64,000 nt of DNA, from contig NZ_ANMO01000067.1 of the NCBI RefSeq assembly GCF_000338295.1, positions 58,916 to 122,915 on the forward strand, in the 5' to 3' direction. The notes under the pieces were generated by a model. It was not told the DNA's origin. It was given only the letters and a program-made list of their open reading frames with translations, and made no database searches. This DNA comes from Rhodopirellula europaea 6C (lineage in GTDB: Bacteria; Planctomycetota; Planctomycetia; Pirellulales; Pirellulaceae). The translations under genes and the position numbers were made by a program. Within the stretch, counting starts at the first letter, position 1; the number at the start of each line of letters is the position of its first letter. Shown here in pieces: positions 18,458 through 28,005 of this stretch.

Positions 18458-19966
18458 ATGTCAGATTCTCCCACCGCGTCCACCGCCGCCGACACCCCGT
18501 ACGCAATCGGTGACGCAGCAGTGCCCACCGAATCGGATCCCGCCGGCGTGCAGCCCAAAGACGGTCCGATCGACTCGCTCAGCCATCCTTCGTTCATTGG
18601 CTTCATCGCGACCCAGTTCTTCGGTGCTTTCAACGACAACCTGTTCAAACAGTTGTTGCTGTTGCTGGCCATTCCCACCGCCGTTGCGGCGACGGTCACG
18701 GAAACCAACCTGGTCGATGGAGCCGTTGCCGTCGAAGTCTCCGAGGACCTCGCTGGTGCTCCGGCCGCAAAGCCATCCGGCGGAGGCGACTTGCAAGGGA
18801 TCGCGACGGTGGTGTTCGGGTTGCCATTCGTTGTCTTCGGTGGCTTGGCCGGGTACCTGGCCGATCGCTACAGCAAACGTACGATCATCGTGACCAGCAA
18901 AGTCGCCGAGATCGTCGTCATGGGACTCGGTCTGCTCGCGTTCTTGGCCACGCCCATGATCGGATTCGCGGGACTTTGGATTGTGCTGTTCTTGATGGGC
19001 CTGCAAAGCACGTTCTTTGGGCCTGGCAAGTACGGCATCATGCCGGAGATGTTGTCAGGCAACCAACTCAACCGCGGCAACGGTTTGGTTCTGATGACCA
19101 CATTCATCGCGATCATCATCGGCACCGCGGTCGCCGGTCCACTGAAGGATTCGATCGTGCCGGCCGGAGTCCCACAAATGGAAGCCGCCTCCGGTTTGTG
19201 GATCGGTTCGTTGGTGTGCGTTGGCATCGCCATCGTGGGAACGATCACCAGCCTTTTGATCATCCGTCTGCCCGCCGCGGATCCAACCCTGAAACTCAAA
19301 GCTGAATACTTGGCTGTCCCGAAAGCGATGCGGACACTTTTGAAAAAAGACACGCCGTTGTTGATCGCATTGTTGGCGTCCTGCGTGTTTTGGTTGATCG
19401 CTGGCCTAACAATCCAAGCCGTCAACTCGCTCGGCAAAACCCAGCTTGAGATTTCTGACACGAAAACCAGCTTGATGGTGTCCCTCATCAGCGTCGGAAT
19501 CGCCGCCGGTGGCGCCGCCGCAGGTGCTTTGAGCCGCAAGCTGTCCGACCGGGTCGTCATTCAAATTGGCATGTGGGGCGTCGTCGCATTCTGCGCCGTG
19601 CTCGCGATCTCGTTGCCCGGCGGCCGGCACCTGCTGGGCTTTGGCGGTTCGATTCCCGTGCTGATGCTGCTCGGTGCCTCGGCCGCATTTTTCGCGATTC
19701 CGATTCAAGTGTTCCTGCAAGCCCGTCCGCCCGAGGAACTCAAAGGCCGCATGATCGCGGTCATGAACCAAGCCAACTTTTTCGCGATCGTGATGTCAGG
19801 TGTTCTGTACCAAATCCTCAACACGATTCTGACCTCCGCCGATCTGCCACGAAGCACCGTGTTCGGCGCGATGGCGGTGTTGTTCCTTCCTGTGGCAATC
19901 TTCTATCGGCCATCGCTCGATCGAACGGTTTCGCCAGCCGCAACATCGGTCACTCCAGCCAACTGA
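18458..19966 (+). CDS. MFS transporter (LplT-like)
   Basis: 502 residues with about 12 predicted membrane helices. The first helix carries FFGAFNDNLFKQLLLL, typical of the LplT/acyl-ACP synthetase-linked branch of MFS, and loop 2-3 holds GYLADRYSKRTII. An insert of about 35 residues rich in Ala/Glu lies between helices 1 and 2. The N-terminal 40 residues are hydrophilic and variable. LplT proteins flip lysophospholipids into the cytoplasm for re-acylation; whether this homologue does so is inference. No acyltransferase domain is fused or adjacent. Confidence 0.85.
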   Translation: MSDSPTASTAADTPYAIGDAAVPTESDPAGVQPKDGPIDSLSHPSFIGFIATQFFGAFNDNLFKQLLLLLAIPTAVAATVTETNLVDGAVAVEVSEDLAGAPAAKPSGGGDLQGIATVVFGLPFVVFGGLAGYLADRYSKRTIIVTSKVAEIVVMGLGLLAFLATPMIGFAGLWIVLFLMGLQSTFFGPGKYGIMPEMLSGNQLNRGNGLVLMTTFIAIIIGTAVAGPLKDSIVPAGVPQMEAASGLWIGSLVCVGIAIVGTITSLLIIRLPAADPTLKLKAEYLAVPKAMRTLLKKDTPLLIALLASCVFWLIAGLTIQAVNSLGKTQLEISDTKTSLMVSLISVGIAAGGAAAGALSRKLSDRVVIQIGMWGVVAFCAVLAISLPGGRHLLGFGGSIPVLMLLGASAAFFAIPIQVFLQARPPEELKGRMIAVMNQANFFAIVMSGVLYQILNTILTSADLPRSTVFGAMAVLFLPVAIFYRPSLDRTVSPAATSVTPAN

Positions 19967-20021
19967 TCCGGCTGGTTGCTTGGTTGGATAAGGTGCTCCG
20001 CACAAAAGGCAGCATCTCTTT

Positions 20022-21524
20022 TCACCCCACCAACAACGCCATTGCCGCGAGTCGTTGCAGGTTGGACTTCATCTTTGAATTCACCAACGGTCGCAAGTTC
20101 TCTTCGCCGGTAACGACTTGGTCGCCTTCGATTAAGCCACCGTTGGCCATCGCATAAGCGATCATGCTCTCGATCAAACTCGCGTGGTCCGACTGACCAT
20201 CGCAGCACCGGACCAAGTGAGCCGTTGTATCGTCCAGCCGAATGGGTTGATGACGCAGATTGGTCACGGTATCGCCCAACAAGACTTGTTCTCGAGAGAG
20301 CGCCGTGGCACGCGGGTGGGAAGAAACTTCGCGGAACGCTTCCGTCGGTGACGCGCTAACTGTCACCAACCCGACACAAACCAAATTGAACAAATCCGCT
20401 TTCAAAGTCGCGAGCGAATCAGGCTCTTGCGAATCAGCAGTCGAGCAAAGTTCTTCGAAACTGATCGATGACGGGTACTGATCGACCAAGCGACCAATGG
20501 CAGCCTGGGTCATGGGATGATCGACGGTTCCGCTCAACCCATTCGCCCCGGTGATCTGATCCCCTTCCAGCTTCGACGAGGTCACAAAGTGCATCGACTC
20601 CATCGCGGAGGATTGAAGTTGCTCACTGACGGCAACCGAGTCGCGACACAGTAGTGTTTGTCGAAACGTTCGACGGCGAAAGAAATCCAGCGTTTGGGCT
20701 CGGCGAATTTTCGGCAGCGAAGCGAGTGCCGACGCGACATCGGGACGAACCTGTTCGTAGGTTGAATCACCCCAGTCCGCCTCGGCGATGGTTTGCAAAC
20801 AATGCGAGGCGGCTTCGGTCGCGAATTCGTGAAAGTAACAAGGCCGGTTGGTGTCTTCGAATTGCTCGTGAAAGAGGTAAGCTTCGTTGGCTCGATCGAG
20901 TGCTTGGAGCTCTTCCTCCAAAGCCACTCGGTACGCTGATCCTTGCGGAACATTTTGTGCGACTGAACTCAGCAACGCTTTGCCATGACGCAGACGTGTC
21001 GGCGGATCCTCAATGCCATCAGCGTGAAAGCGCATGATGTCGCGAGCCATTTGTCGTTGATGCCAGCCTGGATAAGTGTTGTAGCTAATCAGCGCGACTC
21101 CATTGTCAGACAACCGCAACTGGCAAATCGCCAGGATCGCTTGCCGTGCTTCTTCGGGCACCCAGGAATAAGCACCGTGCACAATGATATAGTCGAACCG
21201 TTCCTCATCGCTTTCCGCTTCCGTGACCCAATCTTCGATCCGACCCTGGTGCAACTGAATGTTGGAAAGACCGAGCTTGCCGATCATCGCGTTGCCCGTT
21301 TTCACATGGCCGGCGGCCAAATCGATTCCCTCGAAGTGACTGCTCGGCAAGAGAGTTGCCAACGAGATCAAATTGCCGCCCGGACCGCACGCCAATTCCA
21401 AAACGCGACACGATTCCGGCGGCGGTGCATTCACGCCGTGCAGCCGACCGATCGCGGCCATGTTGCCAGGATGAGTCGCCGGATGAATGAAATCGGGATA
21501 CGGGACTTTGTCGTAGTTGCTCAT
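20022..21524 (-). CDS. SAM-dependent methyltransferase with methyltransferase regulatory domain
   Basis: 500 residues from the ATG at 21524 (MSNYDKVPYPDFIHPATHPG); the longer frame adds an unrelated leader. Motif I is VLELACGPGGN (about residue 40-50), followed by FEGIDLAAGHV and YIIVHGAYSWVPEEARQAIL, a class I Rossmann methyltransferase. The region from about residue 210 matches the predicted methyltransferase regulatory domain (PF10119), ending in a winged-helix-like tail. Substrate unknown; probably cytoplasmic. Convergent with the MFS transporter gene, 55 bases between stops. Confidence 0.85.
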   Translation of the reverse strand: MSNYDKVPYPDFIHPATHPGNMAAIGRLHGVNAPPPESCRVLELACGPGGNLISLATLLPSSHFEGIDLAAGHVKTGNAMIGKLGLSNIQLHQGRIEDWVTEAESDEERFDYIIVHGAYSWVPEEARQAILAICQLRLSDNGVALISYNTYPGWHQRQMARDIMRFHADGIEDPPTRLRHGKALLSSVAQNVPQGSAYRVALEEELQALDRANEAYLFHEQFEDTNRPCYFHEFATEAASHCLQTIAEADWGDSTYEQVRPDVASALASLPKIRRAQTLDFFRRRTFRQTLLCRDSVAVSEQLQSSAMESMHFVTSSKLEGDQITGANGLSGTVDHPMTQAAIGRLVDQYPSSISFEELCSTADSQEPDSLATLKADLFNLVCVGLVTVSASPTEAFREVSSHPRATALSREQVLLGDTVTNLRHQPIRLDDTTAHLVRCCDGQSDHASLIESMIAYAMANGGLIEGDQVVTGEENLRPLVNSKMKSNLQRLAAMALLVG

Positions 21525-21652
21525 CAACTTCGCGATGGATGGGGAGTGATTGGGCGGGACACTGAATCTTTCGCATCCTTGGAACGTGTTTCCGGATGAT
21601 ATGATCGGCGACAAAGTTTATCACGGTCGATGTTGATCGCAGACCATGCTTC

Positions 21653-22966
21653 TTGATTCAGGTGCCACAGTTGAACGAGATCTTCCCACGATTGGTGTGC
21701 GGCCTTGGCATCGTTGTGTTCGTGACGCTGGCTTGGTCGATCAGCACCAATCGCCGGCAATTTCCCTGGCGGATCGTGATCGGCGGTCTGTTGCTGCAGT
21801 TCACCCTGGCCGTGCTGGTTCTGCAAACCGAGCTGGGGCAACGAACATTCAAACATATCGGTGCCGGCTTTCAAAAGTTGATGAGCACCGTCGATGCCGG
21901 ATCGGGTTTTCTGTTTGCCACCGGTCCTGACAATCCATTGGGTGATTCATTGCTCGCAACTTTCGCGTTTGGCGTGTTGCCGACCGTGATCTTCTTTTCG
22001 TCCTTGATGAGCGTTCTTTATCACCTCGGCGTGATGCAGCGAATCGTTTGGGTGATGGCTTGGGTGATGAAATTCTCCCTCAAAACCAGCGGGCCGGAAA
22101 CGTTGGCAGCTGCGGCCAATGTCTTCGTCGGTCACACCGAGGCTCCTTTGGTCGTCCGTCCGTACCTGGCCAAGATGAGTCGCAGCGAACTGTGCGCGAT
22201 GATGACCGGCGGGTTTGCTACTGTGACGGGAGGTCTGCTGGGTGCATATGCAAAGATGGGTGTGGACATCAGCCACCTACTGACCGCATCAATCATCAGT
22301 GCGCCCGCAGCACTCTTGATCGCGAAAGTCATGGTACCGGACACGCCAGAGGAATTGAGTACCGAACGTTCGGGCAGTGCGAAAGCCGCCGACGAGGCGA
22401 TGACGCTGAAGATCGAGCGAACGCATGTGAACGTCATCGCAGCCGCGGTCGAAGGTGCCAGCGATGGATTGAAATTGGCACTCAACGTGGGTGCGATGTT
22501 GATCGCATTCCTGGCGATGATTGCACTGATCGATTTGCTGCTTGGTGGCATGTGCACGACGTTCGACTGGGTCGACTCCAGTGGAGATCCATCGATCACT
22601 CTCGGCGTGATCCTGGGCTATGCGTGCTGGCCGCTCGCTTGGCTGCTGGGAATTCCCGCGTCGGAATGTCGCGCCGCGGGCGAACTGATTGGGCTCAAAA
22701 CCGTCGCCAATGAATTCATCGCCTACCAACAATTGGGACAAATCGTTCAGGCGGAAGAGCCCACGATCAGCGCCCGCACCGCCACGGTGCTGACGTATGC
22801 CCTAGCCGGATTCAGCAATTTCGCAGCAATCGGAATCCAGGTCGGCGGCATCGGCGGGCTGGTTCCCGAACGAAAATCCGACCTCGCTTCTTTGGGTTTG
22901 CGAGCGATGTTCGGCGGATTGCTGGCGTGCTGCATGACCGGAGCCATCGCCGGCATGATGCTCTGA
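21653..22966 (+). CDS. NupC/CNT-family nucleoside transporter
   Basis: 437 residues, multi-pass inner membrane protein. Conserved CNT features are present: GFLFATGPDNPLGDSLLATFAFGVLP, FVGHTEAPLVVRPYL, MTGGFATVTGGLLGAYAKMG, and the C-terminal ALAGFSNFAAIGIQVGGIGGLVPER. CNT proteins import nucleosides with Na+ or H+. The frame begins with TTG at 21653 with a GTG three codons later; no ATG is available near the N-terminus, so the precise start is uncertain. A helical insert around residues 235-260 is more polar than usual. Confidence 0.92.
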   Translation: MIQVPQLNEIFPRLVCGLGIVVFVTLAWSISTNRRQFPWRIVIGGLLLQFTLAVLVLQTELGQRTFKHIGAGFQKLMSTVDAGSGFLFATGPDNPLGDSLLATFAFGVLPTVIFFSSLMSVLYHLGVMQRIVWVMAWVMKFSLKTSGPETLAAAANVFVGHTEAPLVVRPYLAKMSRSELCAMMTGGFATVTGGLLGAYAKMGVDISHLLTASIISAPAALLIAKVMVPDTPEELSTERSGSAKAADEAMTLKIERTHVNVIAAAVEGASDGLKLALNVGAMLIAFLAMIALIDLLLGGMCTTFDWVDSSGDPSITLGVILGYACWPLAWLLGIPASECRAAGELIGLKTVANEFIAYQQLGQIVQAEEPTISARTATVLTYALAGFSNFAAIGIQVGGIGGLVPERKSDLASLGLRAMFGGLLACCMTGAIAGMML

Positions 22967-23053
22967 ACCAACCGAGGCATCAGGTCCGACGACGCAGAAA
23001 CGGACGGTGAGCTATACTGCGGGTTCCTACCTTCCAACCCTCCCGCACTCCGA

Positions 23054-24007
23054 GTGAACACCTTGAACGTCCGTCGTTTGCACCTCGTCCCCGCCCTGTT
23101 TTTGCTGTTCATCGCCGCAGCGATTGTTCCCCAAACCAGCCAAGCAGAAACTCAAAAGCTTGTTTTGGTCGCCGGCAAACCTTCCCACCCGCCTCGAATG
23201 CACGAGTTCAACGCGGGCGTGCAGTTGCTGGCGAACTCGTTGAAAGACGTCGAGGATTTGGACGTCGAAGTGGTTCTAAACGGATGGCCCAAAGACGAAG
23301 CCGTTTTCGAAAACGCTGATGCGGTCGTGTTTTACATGGACGGTGGCGGACGCCACGAAATCGTTCAGGAAGAAGGCCGTCGCCTGAAAATGATTGACGA
23401 GTGGGCCAAAAACGGAGTCGGCCTGGGCTTCATGCACTACGGCGTGGAAGTCTTGACCGATCAAGCCGGCGAAGAAATGAAACGCTGGATCGGTGGCCAC
23501 TATGAACACCAGTTTTCATGCAACCCAATTTGGGAACCCACTTTCGCGGTCTTCCCCGATCATCCCGTCACCAGCGGTGTCCAACCGTTCCAAGCCAACG
23601 ACGAGTGGTACTTCAACATGCGATTCTTGTCAGGAATGGCTGGCAACGAAGCCAAAGAAATCGACGGCGTTCAATTCCAGCCAATCCTGTTGGCCAAACC
23701 ATCCGACGATGTTCGCGATGGACCCTACGTTTACCCACGAGGCCCTTACGATCACATCCAAGCATCGGCGGGTCGCGCCGAGGCAATGATGTGGGTGGTC
23801 GAACGTCCCGATGGCGGTCGCGGATTTGGATTCACCGGTGGTCACTTCCACGACAACTGGGGAATCGAGGACTATCGCAAAGTCGTGCTCAACGCGTTGG
23901 TTTGGACAGCCAAAGGCAACGTTCCTGAAGACGGCATTCAATCCACCGTCAGCGAGGAACAATTGGACCAAAACCTGGACCCCAAAAAACCTCGCAAGAA
24001 GAAATAG
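23054..24007 (+). CDS. ThuA-like domain protein, exported
   Basis: 317 residues from a GTG at 23054. A signal peptide (LVPALFLLFIAAAIVPQTSQA) is followed by a ThuA-like flavodoxin-type fold: KLVLVAGKPSHPPRMHEFNAG, ADAVVFYMDGGGRHEI, GVGLGFMHYGVEVL, GGRGFGFTGGHFHDNWG. The family (PF06283) is named for trehalose utilisation; planctomycetes carry many secreted copies next to polysaccharide genes, and the reaction is unclear. It ends in a basic KKPRKKK tail. A repeat (family A) and a strong terminator follow. Confidence 0.88.
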   Translation: MNTLNVRRLHLVPALFLLFIAAAIVPQTSQAETQKLVLVAGKPSHPPRMHEFNAGVQLLANSLKDVEDLDVEVVLNGWPKDEAVFENADAVVFYMDGGGRHEIVQEEGRRLKMIDEWAKNGVGLGFMHYGVEVLTDQAGEEMKRWIGGHYEHQFSCNPIWEPTFAVFPDHPVTSGVQPFQANDEWYFNMRFLSGMAGNEAKEIDGVQFQPILLAKPSDDVRDGPYVYPRGPYDHIQASAGRAEAMMWVVERPDGGRGFGFTGGHFHDNWGIEDYRKVVLNALVWTAKGNVPEDGIQSTVSEEQLDQNLDPKKPRKKK

Positions 24008-24043
24008 AACGCCAATCCAAACGACGTCCTTCGCATAACAGCC

Positions 24044-24149
24044 TGTTGATTTAATCGTATATCGAATGACATCAATTAGCCGAAGGGCATTAGCCCCGGT
24101 TGGCGTCTGATTAACCGCCGCTACCGCGGTACGGCTCATTGAATCAACA
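24044..24149 (+). repeat. Intergenic repeat family A, copy 2
   Basis: This 106-bp element aligns with 2062-2166 over its full length, with inverted ends TGTTGATT and AATCAACA. It starts 37 bases after the ThuA-like stop codon and precedes the intrinsic terminator. Confidence 0.8.
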
Positions 24150-24177
24150 GTCCGATAAGCGATGGACAACACGATTC

Positions 24178-24213
24178 AGCCGGAGCAGCCATCAAGCTGT
24201 TCCGGCTTTTTTT
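24178..24213 (+). terminator. Intrinsic terminator after the ThuA-like gene
   Basis: AGCCGGAGCAGC and GCTGTTCCGGCT form a 12-bp stem (one G-T pair) around a CATCAA loop, immediately followed by seven T residues. It is the clearest rho-independent terminator in the window and is oriented for the plus-strand ThuA-like gene. Confidence 0.92.
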
Positions 24214-24261
24214 GTGCCTGGAGCACTTCCTGCTGAGTTGTCGTAGCGTTCGAACCAGCAC

Positions 24262-24762
24262 TCAGAACATCACGGGTTTGCCACATTCCCGGCGAACGGG
24301 AACGATTTGACCGGCGTGCATCATCGGGTGAGTCCCGATCAGAATCATCATGTCGCCAACGGTCGGGCAGAAAGCTCGCATCTGCTCCGGAGCTGGATCA
24401 TCGAGTTTGGACTCATCCATCGCTTCGAGTGCCGCCAACGTGTTCGCACGAACCTTGGTCATCAGTTCCAAGTATTCCGCCAACGTGTTGAACTTTGATG
24501 GGTCTTCGCAATCCACGTTGTCTTTGTGATGGGCTTCTTCAAAGCCTTCGGGCAATTCCGTTTTGAACTCCGGAAACATCCCGCCCAGCATCATCACTTC
24601 TGCGACCACCAAGTGCCCGATTTGCCATGCCAGATGGTTGCAACCCTTGCCGGGTCGACGCATCAGCTCCGCATCTTCCAGGTCACCGAGATAGCCGCGA
24701 AAGACCATGTCGCTCAGGTTCATTGTCGACCGAATCGCATCTTTGACTTGCACCGCAAACAC
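24262..24762 (-). CDS. DinB family protein
   Basis: 166 residues forming the four-helix DinB_2-like bundle. Likely metal ligands are in HLAWQIGHLV (helix 2) and GTHPMMHAGQIVPVRRECGKP (last helix), the common ending of DinB-like and thiol transferase relatives. The family includes metal-dependent enzymes and bacillithiol/mycothiol-linked transferases, but the role here is unknown. Probably cytoplasmic. It is preceded on the same strand by the leishmanolysin-like gene, 116 bases upstream. Confidence 0.8.
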   Translation of the reverse strand: MFAVQVKDAIRSTMNLSDMVFRGYLGDLEDAELMRRPGKGCNHLAWQIGHLVVAEVMMLGGMFPEFKTELPEGFEEAHHKDNVDCEDPSKFNTLAEYLELMTKVRANTLAALEAMDESKLDDPAPEQMRAFCPTVGDMMILIGTHPMMHAGQIVPVRRECGKPVMF

Positions 24763-24878
24763 CCTCGTTTGAATGGGAGTTGGCTCTCCGAACTGGACGA
24801 GGCTGGATTGAATCGAAAAGAAATCCAGCGAGCCGACCGGGTGAGTCTAACGCATCAAACGCGTCTCGAAACCGAGGC

Positions 24879-27080
24879 TCAGGCGAGGCAACTGGCACCA
24901 AATTCTACGAAGACCGAATCAACCAAGGCTGGTGCAAACGCGGCAGATGAAGATTGGGAGAATTCTTTGTCGTGCATGTGATCGTGCCCTGTTTCTTCGT
25001 CATGCTCATCGCCGTGGTCATCGTCATGCTCGTGGCCGTGGTCAGCATGATCATGGTCAGCCAGACGAACGGAAACCACCGCGGGGACAAAGCCATCGAG
25101 TTGTATCTCATCGGATTTGTGCGGGCCCATCTCGTCGGCGAGCGTCTCACTGGAATCTGCAACCGGTGGCGTGAATGCGATTGCCGAAGGACTCGCTGTC
25201 GCTCCCTCCGAGTTTCCAGAGGACGGACCGGACAACGTGTTGATGACTCGCAACGCGTCCAGTGAAGTCACTTTGTCGTCACCGGTGACGTCGTAGTAGT
25301 TCCCCTCTTCCAATGCTTCGTTACCGATGTTGACTTCAGAAGCACCCGCTGCGTTCAACACGTTGATCACACGCAACGCATCCAATGCGGACACTTCACC
25401 GTCCCCGGTCACATCGGATGGTTGCAGAAGGTTGGTAGGGCTGTCGTTGTTGATGGCTTGGAAACCAGCCGTCGATGCAATTTGAAATTGTTCGGTGGTC
25501 CCACGAGCTTCGAAACGCAACACATAGTTCTGGTTGGCGGACAACGTCACGGACAACTCGCCGGCACCGTTGTACTGACCGATTGGCTCGAGATCCTCGT
25601 TCAGTACGAAGAACGCTTCCGTCGGACCAGTTGCGCCGACCTTGGTCACGTTCAAAGTTGTATTCGCGGAAGCTCGAAACAAGTACGCGACTGGTAGATT
25701 GTTTCCCGGAACCGTGATGGCGGTGCTACTGAACTCAGGCGAATTCAATTGCGTTTGTCCAACCGGCGAACCGTCGTCATCCAAGATGGTGACCAACGCT
25801 TCCGTGTTCGCTCCCAACTTGGCGACATTCGAATCGACCAACCGAATTGTCAACGACTCAAGACCTTCGTTCGTACCGTTGTCGACCACGTTCACCGTCA
25901 TCGTCGCGGTGCGTTGACCGGACGCGAAATTGAATGTTTCCGGCGTGACGGTGTAATCCGAATTCGCCGATGCCGTTCCCGAGATCACCACGGGCACCAA
26001 AATGCTCTGGGAAGGTGCGGCTGACAAAGTCGCGCTGACCGTGACCGAGCCTGCCGATTCCGGAACAATTTGTTCCATTGTGGTGATCTGAACCGTTGGC
26101 CTGATGTCCGGTGTCACTTCCCAACCAATGTCATCCAAGATCGCGTAGTCCAGTTCGCTCAACATGCCATCAAAGTTGCCGGTCATCGTCGTGGGCACGA
26201 CATCGCGAACCGAGCTGGCCAAGTGGCTTCCGCCATTCATCGGAATATTCGCAGAACCGGGAAAGACCGCATTGGCCTTCGGGCCCGCGAATCGGCCGCC
26301 GGCAACATACCGGCTGAACGACGGAGCCGTCCCAAATCCCAAAACGTGAGCAAACTCGTGGGCCACCACCGCACGAAAGTCCGACTGGCCTGGTTCGCCG
26401 GTATCAACAGCTCCGAAATTCCAATCCACGTCGGTTCGCGTATCGATCGTGATTGCACCAACGACCGGTGCAAAGTCGCTGGGAGTCGATGCTGCCGCCC
26501 CAGTCTCGCCCCGGGTGGTTAAGTTGCTGATGAACGCGTTGGCCTGATTGACGCAGGCTTGGTCGGGACAGTTGTATCCCACACCAAATGAGTTGTAGCC
26601 GCCCAAACCGCGAGTCAGCCCGGTCAGGTTGTTCCCACGAACGTAAACGACGATTTCATTGGCCGCCGCTCGAAACGATTGCGGCAGCGATGTCAGTGCA
26701 CCCGTTCGCGGATCGAGCACCGCGGGCTGCCACTGAATCTCCGATCGACTCGGCGGATTGACCGCGGCCAACGTGTCGTTGAATCGATCGACCACTTCGT
26801 TCACGACTTCCTGCATCACCGCTTTGGCCTGCGGGTACCGAGTCGTGAAAAAATTGCTGCTGTCCAGTGAGAAATCCAATCGGACTTTGAGGACACTTTC
26901 GCCTTCTGCTTCGCGTCCAGAACTCTCACGCGAGATCACATCTTCCGCAGCCGCCACAGCGGACTGCGCCGAAACCTCGCCCCAGCCCTCAGGGTATTGC
27001 GGACCGATCATCGAATCGGCAGCCAACAAGCGTCGATGTTCTAAGTTTTCAACGCGAAGGCGTCGGGAAGAGTTCTGCAT
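24879..27080 (-). CDS. Leishmanolysin-like secreted metalloprotease with Calx-beta, dockerin and His-rich tail
   Basis: 733 residues. The N-terminus RRLRVENLEHRRLLAAD matches the planctomycete LEPR-XLL-type export motif. A zinc protease domain shows HEFAHVLGFG (His241, Glu242, His245). No third ligand follows at the usual spacing; instead GGSHLASS (His286) and PTTMTG (Met299) occur about 40 and 54 residues on, an arrangement like M8 leishmanolysins. A Calx-beta-like domain (about 328-436) follows, then two dockerin-type calcium repeats (DVTGDGEVSALDALRVINVL at about 556; DVTGDDKVTSLDALRVINTL at about 597). A His/Asp/Glu-rich tract spans 675-704. Probably cell surface or extracellular. Confidence 0.82.
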   Translation of the reverse strand: MQNSSRRLRVENLEHRRLLAADSMIGPQYPEGWGEVSAQSAVAAAEDVISRESSGREAEGESVLKVRLDFSLDSSNFFTTRYPQAKAVMQEVVNEVVDRFNDTLAAVNPPSRSEIQWQPAVLDPRTGALTSLPQSFRAAANEIVVYVRGNNLTGLTRGLGGYNSFGVGYNCPDQACVNQANAFISNLTTRGETGAAASTPSDFAPVVGAITIDTRTDVDWNFGAVDTGEPGQSDFRAVVAHEFAHVLGFGTAPSFSRYVAGGRFAGPKANAVFPGSANIPMNGGSHLASSVRDVVPTTMTGNFDGMLSELDYAILDDIGWEVTPDIRPTVQITTMEQIVPESAGSVTVSATLSAAPSQSILVPVVISGTASANSDYTVTPETFNFASGQRTATMTVNVVDNGTNEGLESLTIRLVDSNVAKLGANTEALVTILDDDGSPVGQTQLNSPEFSSTAITVPGNNLPVAYLFRASANTTLNVTKVGATGPTEAFFVLNEDLEPIGQYNGAGELSVTLSANQNYVLRFEARGTTEQFQIASTAGFQAINNDSPTNLLQPSDVTGDGEVSALDALRVINVLNAAGASEVNIGNEALEEGNYYDVTGDDKVTSLDALRVINTLSGPSSGNSEGATASPSAIAFTPPVADSSETLADEMGPHKSDEIQLDGFVPAVVSVRLADHDHADHGHEHDDDHGDEHDEETGHDHMHDKEFSQSSSAAFAPALVDSVFVEFGASCLA

Positions 27081-27192
27081 GCATCCGGCTCAAATAGAAA
27101 AGCAGCGTGTCGGTCTCATTCATCCCGCCACGCGAAAACATTCTACGGGCCGGCCAACTCGAATCGAGACGCGCAAAACGAATTGAGCGGAA

Positions 27193-27954
27193 TCACGGAC
27201 GCAAGTTCCACTCCTTCATCTCGCTTAGAAGATCATCTCGCGTCAAGTTGAAATGCAGGGGGGTTAAGGTCACACACCCCTCGCGTAGTTGGGTCACGTC
27301 AGTCATTTCCGCAGGCGGCTTGTCGGGTTGTGTCCACAACGCCCAATAGTAATCACGCCCACCGGGATCCTGACGTTTTTCATAACGTCGTCCGTACTGC
27401 GCCAATCCCATCGGCACGACTTTGACTTCACTTGCAGATTCTGTCGCAGCCGTGGGCACGTTCAAATTGAACAACCCACCTCGAGACTCATCATGACGAA
27501 CGATTTCACCGATGACGTTTCGAGCGATCACCGCAGCCGCGTCGAAGTCATTGTCGTCCGAATTTTCCAGCGACACAGCGACGCTGGTGACACCAAAAAA
27601 CGCGCCTTCAATCGCCGCCGCAACGGTGCCGGAATACAGCACGTTGATCCCCGCGTTCAACCCGTTGTTGATCCCGCTGACGACCAAATCGATGGGTTCA
27701 TCAACGAACAGCTCGGCCAAGGAAAGCTTCACACAATCTGCCGGCGAACCTTCGACCGCCCACGCCCAATGAACGCCATCACGGTGAATGGATTTTGGAA
27801 CCAACGGCGTCAAATAAGTGATCGAATGGCCAACACCGCTCTGCTCCGTCGCCGGAGCCACGGTGATGACTTCGCCCAAGTGACGCAGTTGCTGACGAAG
27901 TGCCGCCAAACCCGGGGCATGAACGCCATCATCATTCGTTAACAGAATTCGCAT
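27193..27954 (-). CDS. surE: 5'/3'-nucleotidase SurE
   Basis: 253 residues from the ATG at 27954, giving the canonical N-terminus MRILLTNDDGVHAPG with the metal-binding Asp-Asp pair. The other SurE motifs are VAPATEQSGVGHSIT, VDLVVSGINNGLNAG and YSGTVAAAIEGAFFGVTSVAVSL (stretches shown are segments of the conserved blocks). It dephosphorylates nucleoside monophosphates and exopolyphosphate in a metal-dependent way. It is followed by the dockerin protease gene, 112 bases away, and preceded by selO, 51 bases upstream, all on the minus strand. Confidence 0.96.
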   Translation of the reverse strand: MRILLTNDDGVHAPGLAALRQQLRHLGEVITVAPATEQSGVGHSITYLTPLVPKSIHRDGVHWAWAVEGSPADCVKLSLAELFVDEPIDLVVSGINNGLNAGINVLYSGTVAAAIEGAFFGVTSVAVSLENSDDNDFDAAAVIARNVIGEIVRHDESRGGLFNLNVPTAATESASEVKVVPMGLAQYGRRYEKRQDPGGRDYYWALWTQPDKPPAEMTDVTQLREGCVTLTPLHFNLTRDDLLSEMKEWNLRP

Positions 27955-28005
27955 GAGAAGTGTATGTCCATCGATGTGCGCGGCTCGAACCAATCCGAAG
28001 ATAGG

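Noticed and set aside
23014..23020. TATACT boxes upstream of the ThuA-like gene (also 37550 and 44387)
   Set aside because: They resemble -10 elements, but none has a convincing -35 element at 16-18 bases, so I do not call promoters.
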